DNA from: Sandaracinaceae bacterium
GTDB taxonomy: Bacteria > Myxococcota_A > Polyangia > Polyangiales > Houyiibacteriaceae
DNA: 64,000 nucleotides
Assembly: GCA_020633055.1 (NCBI GenBank)
Contig: JACKEJ010000009.1
Span: 496,001-560,000 of the forward strand
Direction of reading: 5' to 3'
The notes below the pieces were generated by a model. That model did no database searches, was not told the origin of the DNA, and was given only the letters and a program-made list of their open reading frames with translations. The position numbers and the translations under genes are program-made. The first letter of the stretch is position 1; each line of letters opens with the position of its first letter. This document shows, piece after piece, positions 7,599 to 15,667 of the stretch.

Positions 7599-10183
7599 GC
7601 GCCGCGCCCCCCGACGCGCCGGCTACGGGGTCGCCCGCCGCGGCTCCTGCAGGTCCCCAAGGACCCCTCTTCACGCTCATGCCCCCGGAGGGGCAGGTCA
7701 CCGCCGACGGATTGCTCGATGGCTTCCTCGCGTACTGCACGCAGCGCGGGGTGTCGCTCTACCCGGCGCAGGAGGAGGCCATCCTGGAGCTCTTCGACGG
7801 CAAGAGCGTGATCCTCAACACGCCCACCGGCTCGGGGAAGTCGCTGGTGGCGTTGGCGGCGCACTTCAAGGCCGTCGCCGACGGTGGGCGCTCGTTCTAC
7901 ACGGCGCCCATCAAGGCGCTGGTCAGCGAGAAGTTCTTCGAGCTGTGCGAGGCCTTCGGCGCGGACAACGTCGGCATGATGACTGGCGACGCCAGCATCA
8001 ACCGCGACGCGCCCCTGATCTGCTGCACGGCCGAGATCCTCGCGAACCTCGCGCTGCGCGAGGGCGGCGCAGCCGACGTGGACATGGTCGTGATCGACGA
8101 GTTCCACTTCTACTCGGAGCGCGAGCGGGGCGTGGCCTGGCAGGTGCCGCTGCTCACGCTGCCGCAGGCGCGCTTCCTGCTCATGAGCGCGACCCTCGGC
8201 GACACCCAGCGCTTCGAGGAGGGCATCGCGCAGCTCACGGGCGCGCCCGTGGCGCTGGTCAAGACCACGGATCGACCCGTGCCTCTCGACTGGGAGTACG
8301 CGGAGAAGCCGTTGCACGAGACACTGCTGGCGCAGCTCGAGGCGGGCAAGACACCCATCTACGTGGTGCACTTCGCGCAGCGAGCGGCGTCCGAGCACGC
8401 GCAGGATCTGATGAGCATCGACTTCCTCTCGAAGGAAGAGAAGGCGCAGATCAAGGACGAGCTGAGCGGCTTCCGCTGGGACACGCCGTTCGGCGCCGAG
8501 CTGCGGCGCTTCGTGCACCACGGCGTGGGCGTGCATCACGCCGGGATGCTGCCCAAGTACCGGCGCGCCGTGGAGCGTCTAGCGGCCAAGGGGCTGCTCA
8601 AGATCATCTGCGGCACCGACACGTTGGGCGTGGGCGTGAACATCCCGCTGCGTACCGTGGTCTTCACCAAGCTCTGTAAGTACGACGGGGACAAGACCAA
8701 GATCCTGACCGTGCGCGATTTCCACCAGATCGCGGGGCGCGCGGGTCGCAAGGGCTTCGACACGCAGGGCAGCGTCATCGTGCAGGCCCCGGAGCACGTC
8801 ATTGCCAACAAGGTCGCGCAGCAGAAGGCGGCGGGCGACCCGAAGAAGCTCAAGAAGTGGAAGCCCAGCAAGCCCCCCGAGCGGGGCTATGCGCACTGGG
8901 ACGAGCAGACCTTCGAGAAGCTGCGCACCGGCGAGCCCGAGCGGCTGGTGTCGCGCTTCGCCGTCTCGCACGGGATGATGCTGAACGTCTTTACGCGTGA
9001 GGATGGCTGCACGGCGATGAAGCGCCTCATCCGCGCCAGCCACGACGCGCCAACCCGGCAGCGCCAGCACGGCCGGCACGCGCTCGCCATTCTGCGTTCG
9101 TTGATCAAGGCGGACATCGTGTCGCTGCGGCGGGGGGGGGTGGAGCTCAACGCCGATCTGCAGACGGACTTCTCGCTGAACCAGGCGCTCTCGCTCTACG
9201 TGGTGGAGGCCGCCCAGGCGCTCGACCCCGAGCACCCCGACCACGCGCTCGACCTGGTGTCGCTGGTGGAGGCGACCCTCGAGGACCCGGGCGCGGTGCT
9301 CTACAAGCAAGTCGACACGCTCAAGGGCCGGGCCGTGGCGGCGCTCAAGGCGCAGGGCGTCGAGTACGACGAGCGCATGGCCGAGCTGGAGAAGATCGAG
9401 GCGCCGAAGCCCAACGCGGAGTTCATGCTGGCGACCTTCCGCATGTTCGCGGAGCATCACCCTTGGGTGGGCAGCGACTCGCTGCGGCTCAAGTCCGTGG
9501 CGCGCGACATGTTCGAGCAGGGCGAGACGTTCAACGGCTACGTCCGTACCTACGGGCTGGCCCGCGCCGAAGGCGTGTTGCTGCGCTATCTGTCCGATGC
9601 CTACAAGGCGCTCGTGCAGACGATCCCAGAGGAGCTCAAGACCAACGAGCTGGACGACATCGTGGAGTGGTTGGGCGTCGTCATCCGCTCCGTGGACGGC
9701 AGCCTGCTGTCGGAGTGGGAACGCATGCGGCGGGGCGAGCTGCTGGACGAGGAACACGAAGCGCGCGCCCAGCTGGACGACGAGCGCACGGTCGTGGACG
9801 TCACGGCCAATCGCAAGGCCTTCCGGGTGCTCGTCCGCAACGCGACGTTCCGGCTGGTGCGGGCCCTCGCGCAGCGCGACGAGCGCACGTTCGTCGACAT
9901 GCTCACGGCGACCCCGGGTCAACCCGCGCTACGTGCGGACGACGTGGCGGCGGCGATGGATCCATACTGGGCGGAATACGACGCTCTACGTGTGGACGCG
10001 GAGGCCCGCGGCGGCAAGTACTTCGAGCTCGTCGAGGATCGTGAGCAATGGCATGTACGCCAGACGCTGCTCGACCCCGAGGAACACCTGGAGTGGCGGC
10101 TGCGCTTGACTGTGGACCTCGCTGCGTCCCGCGAAGAGGGCGGCGTCGCCCTCCGGTGGGATGGCGTGGACCGGCCCGACTGA
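7595..10183 (+). CDS. Ski2-like DEAD/DExH-box RNA helicase (DUF3516 type)
   Basis: An 862-residue superfamily-2 helicase. After a Pro/Ala-rich leader, motif I is TPTGSGKS (76-83), with PIKALVSEKF (Ia), VIDEFHFYSE (motif II, DEFH near 167), LLMSATLGD (III), GVHHAGMLPKYRR and QIAGRAGRKGFDTQG (VI). The HHAGMLP and QIAGRAGRKG forms are typical of Ski2/Mtr4/Hel308-like helicases. The C-terminal half resembles the domain of actinobacterial DUF3516 helicases, with a long Arg/Asp/Glu-rich end containing tandem acidic helices. It presumably unwinds structured RNA in turnover or ribosome assembly. The ATG at 7595 overlaps the tcdA stop, linking it to tRNA modification at least at the level of translation. 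Confidence 0.85.
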   Translation: MSAAPPDAPATGSPAAAPAGPQGPLFTLMPPEGQVTADGLLDGFLAYCTQRGVSLYPAQEEAILELFDGKSVILNTPTGSGKSLVALAAHFKAVADGGRSFYTAPIKALVSEKFFELCEAFGADNVGMMTGDASINRDAPLICCTAEILANLALREGGAADVDMVVIDEFHFYSERERGVAWQVPLLTLPQARFLLMSATLGDTQRFEEGIAQLTGAPVALVKTTDRPVPLDWEYAEKPLHETLLAQLEAGKTPIYVVHFAQRAASEHAQDLMSIDFLSKEEKAQIKDELSGFRWDTPFGAELRRFVHHGVGVHHAGMLPKYRRAVERLAAKGLLKIICGTDTLGVGVNIPLRTVVFTKLCKYDGDKTKILTVRDFHQIAGRAGRKGFDTQGSVIVQAPEHVIANKVAQQKAAGDPKKLKKWKPSKPPERGYAHWDEQTFEKLRTGEPERLVSRFAVSHGMMLNVFTREDGCTAMKRLIRASHDAPTRQRQHGRHALAILRSLIKADIVSLRRGGVELNADLQTDFSLNQALSLYVVEAAQALDPEHPDHALDLVSLVEATLEDPGAVLYKQVDTLKGRAVAALKAQGVEYDERMAELEKIEAPKPNAEFMLATFRMFAEHHPWVGSDSLRLKSVARDMFEQGETFNGYVRTYGLARAEGVLLRYLSDAYKALVQTIPEELKTNELDDIVEWLGVVIRSVDGSLLSEWERMRRGELLDEEHEARAQLDDERTVVDVTANRKAFRVLVRNATFRLVRALAQRDERTFVDMLTATPGQPALRADDVAAAMDPYWAEYDALRVDAEARGGKYFELVEDREQWHVRQTLLDPEEHLEWRLRLTVDLAASREEGGVALRWDGVDRPD

Positions 10184-10298
10184 ACGCAACTTGCACACTG
10201 TCGCGACGTCGCCGGGAGGCCGACGGAAAAAAGATGGAATTTCGGCCAAGGTTTGGTAAGTGTCGTTACCCTGGTGTAGAAAAATGACGTTGGATGAT

Positions 10299-10327
10299 TT
10301 GACGGCGTCCTTGAAAGGGGCTGTACT
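10299..10327 (+). promoter_or_regulatory. Candidate sigma70-type promoter of the LuxR gene
   Basis: TTGACG (10299-10304), a 17-base spacer, then TGTACT (10322-10327), 28 bases before the ATG at 10355. The 170-base gap is the AT-richest in the neighbourhood and also holds a small dyad GGTAA/TTACC at 10255-10270. Match is partial, so confidence is low. Confidence 0.3.
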
Positions 10328-10354
10328 GTCGTTCAAAGAAGGGGAAACGCACAT

Positions 10355-10993
10355 ATGGAACTCAATGCAATGCAATCCAACCAGCTCATCGAGGTGAGCG
10401 AGCAGCTCACGCAGCTCGATCCCGTGCGCACGTATCCACAGCGTGCAGGCGACACTCTCGCTGGACTGGTCGGGGCCACTGGCTTCCGCATCGAGCGGGC
10501 CGACGGGGAGTCGGTGACGAGCGAGCCCCCCCCGCGGGGTGAACCGTCGCTGTCGCTTCCGCTGCGGAACGGGCGGGAGGTGATCGGCACCTTGCACCTG
10601 TTCGGGCACGGTGCCTTCGGTGAGGAAGAGGTCCGGCTCACCCGCTGGGGTGCCCGGATGATCGCGCGCGGCATCGCCTACTGCGCGCGTCTCACCTCCG
10701 AGGGTGGACGTCGCTCCGGGGAGGCCGTCGAGGCGACCCTCAAGCGCGCGCCGCTCACCCCTCGGGAGCGTGACGTCGTCTCGCTGTTGGTGGCCGGCTC
10801 GAGCACGCGGGACATCGCGTCACGGACGGGGCTGACCGTGTCCACGGTCAACACGTACCTGAAGCGCATCTTCTCGAAGCTCGGCGTGCATTCACGCGTG
10901 GAGCTCGTCGCGCGCATGGCGGGCACCGAGGGCCTCGGCTCCTCGGGCGGCGGCGTGGCTGCTTACGACGACGGCGACATCGCCCAAGCTTGA
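10355..10993 (+). CDS. LuxR-type HTH transcriptional regulator
   Basis: 212-residue DNA-binding regulator. Residues 138-200 (APLTPRERDVVSLLVAGSST through KLGVHSRVELVARM) form a clear LuxR/GerE helix-turn-helix with the TVNTYLKRIFSKLGV recognition region. The preceding 130 residues look like a small GAF-like sensor, with the strand pair PSLSLPLRNGREVIGTLHLFGHGAF. There is no phospho-acceptor receiver domain, so it is likely ligand- or partner-controlled. The start at 10355 has AAGGGGAA upstream. It is monocistronic and followed by the hairpin repeat array. Target genes unknown. Confidence 0.82.
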   Translation: MELNAMQSNQLIEVSEQLTQLDPVRTYPQRAGDTLAGLVGATGFRIERADGESVTSEPPPRGEPSLSLPLRNGREVIGTLHLFGHGAFGEEEVRLTRWGARMIARGIAYCARLTSEGGRRSGEAVEATLKRAPLTPRERDVVSLLVAGSSTRDIASRTGLTVSTVNTYLKRIFSKLGVHSRVELVARMAGTEGLGSSGGGVAAYDDGDIAQA

Positions 10994-11012
10994 CGGCTGG
11001 GCCACGGCGTCC

Positions 11013-11186
11013 CCCCGAGGTCAACGGGGTCGAGCGCCAACGACGGTGAGGACGGCGAGGCCCCGAGGTCAACGGGGTCGGACGCCAACGACGGTGAGGC
11101 CCCGAGGTCAACGGGACGTCCACCCAGCCGGCGCCGCCCCGAGGTCAACGGGGCGGACGTCGAAGCCGTGCGACCCCGAGGTCGGG
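11013..11186. repeat. Array of five CCCCGAGGTCAACGGGG hairpin repeats
   Basis: Copies start at 11013, 11061, 11100, 11137 and 11174 (spacing 48, 39, 37, 37). The first four share CCCCGAGGTCAACGGG; the last is truncated to CCCCGAGGTCGGG. Each full copy can fold as a CCCCG/CGGGG stem with loop AGGTCAA. The first two copies are also followed by a shared 22-base linker (20 of 22 identical). The array fills the convergent gap between the LuxR-type and hydratase genes, so bidirectional termination or a REP-like element are the obvious possibilities. Spacers are not unique, which argues against CRISPR. Confidence 0.8.
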
Positions 11187-11272
11187 TCGACACGACCTTC
11201 CGTGCGGACGCGCAGCACGGTAGCCCTTCCGGGGGATGGCGCGCGGTGTACGCGCGGTCGCCGCAGCGGCCC

Positions 11273-11986
11273 TCAACCTGCGGCCTGACCGAACAGCGTC
11301 GCGAACTCGGCGCTGTCGGCCTCGACGGCGGCACGCACGGCACGCAGCGCATCGCCGTTGACGCGCTGCTTCGTTCCCCGGAACGCCGGCATGTTCAGGT
11401 TCGTCAGCTGCTTTGCCGTGGCGAGGGCGCTGGCGCTGACGTCCTCCGGGGCGACCAGCTCGTGGACGTGCCCGGCAGCCAGGGCCGTCTCGGGCGTGAA
11501 CGGGGCCGAGATGAGCATGGAGCGCTGGAACGCGGGCGCGGTCAGCCGCAGCCGACAGAGCTCGACCGCCGTGCGGGGCATGGTCAGCCCGATGGCGACC
11601 TCGTTGGCGACGATCTTGAAGGGGCCTGCGGCACCGACGCGGTGGTCGCCGGCGAGCAGCAGGAAGCAGCCCATCGCGATGGCGTGACCGGTGTTGGCGG
11701 TGACCATCGGCTTGGGATAGGCCAGCAGCTTCTCCACCAGCTCGAAGCCTCGGGTCAGCATCGACAGCGCGTCGGGACCCTTGGCGGTGAGCGTGGGCAT
11801 GTGGAAACCGGCTGAGAACATGCCCGCGCGCCCCTCGAGCAGCAGCACAACGTCGTCCTCGATGGCCTGCCGCAGCGCCGCCTCGAGACCATCCAAGAGC
11901 GCCAGCGAGACCGCGTTGGCCTTGCCGTCGTCCATGGTGATGACTCCCACGCCGTCCTCGACGCGGTATTTCACAAGATCGTTCAT
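11273..11986 (-). CDS. Enoyl-CoA hydratase/isomerase family protein (crotonase)
   Basis: 237-residue crotonase-fold protein, acting on acyl-CoA thioesters. The oxyanion-hole segments are GRAGMFSAGFHMPTL (about 53-67) and GHAIAMGCFLLLAGDHR (about 99-115), then PFKIVANEVAIGLTMPRTAVEL. The second segment reads IAMGC where GxAxGGG is usual. The position of the catalytic glutamates of classical hydratases is not convincing (GLTMPRT where PEVxxG is expected), so the exact reaction is uncertain. The start at 11986 is preceded by a perfect GGAGG. The kinase gene starts 1.6 kb away in the other operon, so this is probably its own transcript. Confidence 0.82.
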   Translation of the reverse strand: MNDLVKYRVEDGVGVITMDDGKANAVSLALLDGLEAALRQAIEDDVVLLLEGRAGMFSAGFHMPTLTAKGPDALSMLTRGFELVEKLLAYPKPMVTANTGHAIAMGCFLLLAGDHRVGAAGPFKIVANEVAIGLTMPRTAVELCRLRLTAPAFQRSMLISAPFTPETALAAGHVHELVAPEDVSASALATAKQLTNLNMPAFRGTKQRVNGDALRAVRAAVEADSAEFATLFGQAAG

Positions 11987-12013
11987 GCTGACCTCCAGGG
12001 TAATGTCAGTCAG

Positions 12014-13672
12014 TCAAGCACGCGGGAAGGTCACCGTAAAGCGGGTCTCGTCCACCCGGCTCGCGACCTCGATGCGGCCCCCCATGCTGGCCGTGAGATG
12101 CTTGACGATGGCCAGACCGAGCCCCGTGCCCCCGATCTCGCGGCTGCGTCCTGCGTCCACGCGGTAGAAGCGCTCGAACACGCGGCTGACGTGCTTGTTG
12201 GGGATGCCAGGACCGCTGTTGAGCACGGAAAGGCTCACGTGGCTGTCACTGACCTCTCCGCGCAACCAGACGCGCCCTCCTTGGGGCGTGTACTTGATGG
12301 CGTTGTCGACGAGGTTGATGAGCACCTGGTCCACTCCGCGGGGGTTCGCGGTCGCATCGGGGAGCTCCCCGAGCTCCTCCGTGGAGACCGTGATGGCCTT
12401 TGACTCGGCCATGCCCGAGAGCCCCTCCACGACCTCGAGCGCCGCCGCCGACAGCGACACCGGCTGGAGGGCGATCTCCGAGCGCTCGGACTCGGCACGG
12501 CTGAGCGAGACCATGTCGTCGACGAGAGCCTCGAGCCGCCCGGCGTGCCGCAGGATCACGTCCAAGAAGCGCGAAGCCATCTTGGGATCCTTGGCTGCGC
12601 CCCCAGCGAGCGTCTCGGCGTAGCCGCGGATGGCGGTCACGGGCGTGCGCAGCTCGTGGCTGGCGTTGGCGATGAAGTCGCGCCTCAGACGGTCGGCGGC
12701 GACGTGCTTGGTGACGTCGTGGATCACGCCGATGGCCCCTGAGCCCTGCTCCAAGCGGGCGACCTGCGCGACGAAGTGGCGCAGCGACTCGCCCACGGTG
12801 TAGTCGAACGCCACCTCGCGCACCGCGTCGCTGTTCTCGCTGGTGATGGCGTCCATCACGGCGTCGTGCAGGTCCGCGTCACGAATGACCTCGATGATCG
12901 TGCGCCCGAGCGGTTCGATCTCCACGAGGTCGTCGAGGGCGTCGTTGGTGAGGTCGATCATGCCCTGCTCATCCGTCACGAACACGGCCTCCGCCATGGA
13001 GTCGAGCATGGTGGTCAGGCGGTCCTCCTGGGCGCGCAGCGTGGCCTGGCGGTCGTGCAGCTGCTCGGCCAGGCGGTCGAGCGCGCGGCCGATGTCGCCC
13101 AGCTCGTCGCGGCGCGTGCTGCGCGTGCGCATGCGCAGGTTGCCGGCCGCCAGCGCGTCCGCGACCTTGGTCAGGTCCCGGGCAGGCTCGATCAGCGCGC
13201 GGGTGAGGCCCCAGATCAAGAGCAGGCCCACCAGGATGGCGGAGAGGCTGCCGACCAGCAGCAACGTGCGCACGCTGGCGTGCACTAGGTGGCGCAGCCG
13301 CTGGATGTCGTGGACCTCGACGCGTCGTCCGTCCTCCAGGGTCCGCGTGAGGATGATGCGCGTCTCGCCATCGGGTCCCAGGGCCGTGCGCAGCTGCTCT
13401 CCGGGGCGCGCTTCGGGCTGCCTGGGGAGCTCGCGGATGCGCGACCCGTGCTCGGCGCCCACGCGCTCGGCGATGGCCTCGAGCGACCCCTCGGGCGCGC
13501 GGGACGCCTCGACGTAGGCGTCCAGGGCCTGCGCCAGAGCGGCGCGCTGCCCCGCCAGCGCCTCGCCGTCGACGATGCTGTCCTCCAGCACCCAGACGAG
13601 GATGACGAGCAGCGCCATGGCGGTGAAGGTGGCGAGGATGACGCTACGCCTCAGACCGCTCGGCGCCTTCAT
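12014..13672 (-). CDS. PhoR-like sensor histidine kinase
   Basis: 552-residue membrane sensor kinase. A first membrane helix lies at about 9-29, a short periplasmic loop of about 100 residues follows, and a second helix spans about 135-157. Then a HAMP region (ARDLTKVADALAAGNLRMR), a PAS domain (LDSMAEAVFVTDEQGMIDLTN), HisKA with phospho-accepting His339 in NASHELRTP, and HATPase with DNAIKYTPQGG and GTGLGLAIVKHL. Domain order matches PhoR of phosphate signalling. It lies 7 bases after the response regulator, with no pst, phoU or phoA gene near, so the stimulus is uncertain. No symbol is assigned because many PhoBR-like pairs sense other signals. Confidence 0.88.
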   Translation of the reverse strand: MKAPSGLRRSVILATFTAMALLVILVWVLEDSIVDGEALAGQRAALAQALDAYVEASRAPEGSLEAIAERVGAEHGSRIRELPRQPEARPGEQLRTALGPDGETRIILTRTLEDGRRVEVHDIQRLRHLVHASVRTLLLVGSLSAILVGLLLIWGLTRALIEPARDLTKVADALAAGNLRMRTRSTRRDELGDIGRALDRLAEQLHDRQATLRAQEDRLTTMLDSMAEAVFVTDEQGMIDLTNDALDDLVEIEPLGRTIIEVIRDADLHDAVMDAITSENSDAVREVAFDYTVGESLRHFVAQVARLEQGSGAIGVIHDVTKHVAADRLRRDFIANASHELRTPVTAIRGYAETLAGGAAKDPKMASRFLDVILRHAGRLEALVDDMVSLSRAESERSEIALQPVSLSAAALEVVEGLSGMAESKAITVSTEELGELPDATANPRGVDQVLINLVDNAIKYTPQGGRVWLRGEVSDSHVSLSVLNSGPGIPNKHVSRVFERFYRVDAGRSREIGGTGLGLAIVKHLTASMGGRIEVASRVDETRFTVTFPRA

Positions 13673-13679
13673 CCAGCAC

Positions 13680-14396
13680 TCACCCGTCGCTGCGCGTCAT
13701 GCGATAGCCCACGCCCCGCACGGTCTCGATGTACTTGGAGCCCGCCCCGAGCTTCTCGCGCAGGCGCTTGACATGGGTGTCCACCGTGCGGGTCTCGACG
13801 CCGGTCGTGTAGTTCCAGACGCGCTCGAGCAGGGCGTCGCGGGACTGCACCCGGCCCATGCGGGTGGCGAGGTCGAGCAGGAGCTTGAACTCGAGCGCCG
13901 TCAGCGCGATCTCCTCGCCCTGGACCTGCACCGAGTGGCGCGGCACGTCGATCAGCAGGCTGCCCACCTCGATCGCCTCTGTGCCCTCGTCGTCGGTCTC
14001 GGTCCGCGCGGCGCGCCGCAGGATGGCGTCGACCCGCAGCACCAGCTCACGCGGGGAGAACGGCTTGACCACGTAGTCGTCGGCGCCCACTTCGAAGCCC
14101 ACGACGCGGTCGACCTCTTCGCCCTTGGCGGTGAGCATCAGCACGGGGACGCTGCGGGTGGACTCCTGGCGTCGCAGCCGGCGGCAGACCTCGGTGCCCG
14201 ACAGGTCGGGCAGCATCAGGTCGAGCAGGATCAGGTCGGGGCGCCGACGTTGCGCCTCGCTGAGCGCCGAGGTCCCGTTCCCCACGACCACCACGTCGTG
14301 TCCGGCGTCGCGCAGATGGAACGCGACGAGGTCGGCGAGGTCCGGCTCGTCGTCCACGACGAGGATGCGTGCGCTTGGTGCGAGTTCGTTGCTCAT
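13680..14396 (-). CDS. PhoB/OmpR-family response regulator
   Basis: 238-residue cytosolic regulator. The receiver domain (1-120) has VVDDEP with the acidic pair, phospho-acceptor Asp59 in LILLDLMLPD, and the conserved LTAKG with its Lys. The C-terminal winged helix (about 140-235) has ALEFKLLLDLATRMGRVQSRDALLERVW and VDTHVKRLREKLG, ending in YIETVRGVGYRM. It is immediately upstream of its cognate kinase and the two form a two-gene operon. The start at 14396 is the only sensible one. The nearest transporter genes (MFS onward) are transcribed in the same direction upstream. Confidence 0.9.
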   Translation of the reverse strand: MSNELAPSARILVVDDEPDLADLVAFHLRDAGHDVVVVGNGTSALSEAQRRRPDLILLDLMLPDLSGTEVCRRLRRQESTRSVPVLMLTAKGEEVDRVVGFEVGADDYVVKPFSPRELVLRVDAILRRAARTETDDEGTEAIEVGSLLIDVPRHSVQVQGEEIALTALEFKLLLDLATRMGRVQSRDALLERVWNYTTGVETRTVDTHVKRLREKLGAGSKYIETVRGVGYRMTRSDG

Positions 14397-14455
14397 GGCG
14401 CGTAAAATGGGCCGCGATGGTGACAGGAGAGTGACATGCGCGTGGCGTTCTGCCA

Positions 14456-15667
14456 TCAGTGTGACGCACGACGTGCCCGACCTGCAGCCCATGCTGCGGT
14501 CCCCGCCATGCCGGGCACCAAGGCGAGGGCGTAGAGGCCCAACACCGTGATCATGCGCGGCAGCGCCACCCCCCGGTCGATGAGCATCCCGCTCACCCCC
14601 GGACCGACCGCCGTCGACACGACCATCAGCGCCGTCACAGCCGAACGTATCGCGCCGAGATGGGTGGTCCCGTAGAGCTCCGGCCAGAGGGTGCCGGAGA
14701 TGGCGGCGCCCATGCCGAAGGACGCTCCGACGCAGACCATGAACACCGGGATGACCTCGGGGGCGTCGATGGAACCCAGCGCGAGGACCGCCAGCGCCAG
14801 GCAGGCGTTGGTGGCGGGCACCAGCCAGACGGCGCCGACGCGGTCGATCAGAAGGCCCGCGAGCAACGTGCTCGCCATCGCAGCGACGGCGAGCAGCGGG
14901 GTCCCCGCGGCGAAGTGACCGAGGGGCCAGCCCCTCACTTCGGTGAGGTGCACCTGATGGAAGAAGATCGTGGTGCCGATCACCGGCCCCGCCAACACGC
15001 CCAGCGTCAACGCGTAGAACATGGGGTCGCGCAGCACCTCGGCCCGCGTCCATCCGCGCGAGAGTGACGCGTGGCAGAGCGCGACGGCAGGGGGGACGCG
15101 CGGCGTGTCCAGCAGCCAGCGGACGACCGGGAGCACCAAGAGCGCGGACGCGAGGGAGGCGAGCCACCACGTGTTGCGCCACCCCACAGCCGCGCTCAGC
15201 GCGACGAACGAGAACGGCAGCAGGCCCTCGCCGACCTGGATGCCGAGCGCCGCGGTGGATGCGGCGCGGCCGCGCTCGACCGTGAACCAACGCCCGACCG
15301 CGGTCATGGCGGTGTGTCCCAGCAGCCCCTGGCCCGTCAGACGCAGCCCCAGCAGCGCGACGAAGAGGACGAAGACGTTGCGTGCGGAGGCCAGCAGCGC
15401 CATCGACGCCGAGAGGCCCAGCAGGACCGCGGTCGCGTAGCGCGACAGTGGCACGTCGTCGATGCGCTTCCCCGCATGTGGCAGCGCGAGCGCGCTCGTC
15501 AGCGTCGCGCCCGCGTAGAGCCAGCCGAACTCCCCGTGGTCTAGCGTGAGCGCCGCGCGTAGCTCGCCGCTGGAGAGCGAGATGAAGAACGTCTGCCCAA
15601 AGCTCGAGGCCAGCATGCAGAGGAACGCGCCGGCCAACCAGCGCGCGTTCTCGACGTAGAAGCGCAT
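14456..15667 (-). CDS. Major facilitator superfamily transporter
   Basis: 403-residue polytopic protein with about 12 hydrophobic segments, starting MRFYVENARWLAGAFLCMLASSFGQTFFISL. The first loop (GEFGWLYAGATLTSALALPHAGKRIDD) and the mid-protein GHFAAGTPLLAVAAMASTLLAG fit MFS organisation. The likely substrate is not readable; the pattern is closest to MFS members of the oxalate/monocarboxylate and sugar groups, but this is weak. The start shares bases with the RND stop (TGATG), so translation is coupled. It ends 60 bases before the PhoB-like regulator. Confidence 0.8.
   Translation of the reverse strand: MRFYVENARWLAGAFLCMLASSFGQTFFISLSSGELRAALTLDHGEFGWLYAGATLTSALALPHAGKRIDDVPLSRYATAVLLGLSASMALLASARNVFVLFVALLGLRLTGQGLLGHTAMTAVGRWFTVERGRAASTAALGIQVGEGLLPFSFVALSAAVGWRNTWWLASLASALLVLPVVRWLLDTPRVPPAVALCHASLSRGWTRAEVLRDPMFYALTLGVLAGPVIGTTIFFHQVHLTEVRGWPLGHFAAGTPLLAVAAMASTLLAGLLIDRVGAVWLVPATNACLALAVLALGSIDAPEVIPVFMVCVGASFGMGAAISGTLWPELYGTTHLGAIRSAVTALMVVSTAVGPGVSGMLIDRGVALPRMITVLGLYALALVPGMAGTAAWAAGRARRASH

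Noticed and set aside
11013..11186. CRISPR array
   Set aside because: Units are short (17 bases), spacing drifts from 48 to 37, the linkers share sequence rather than being unique spacers, and no cas gene is nearby.
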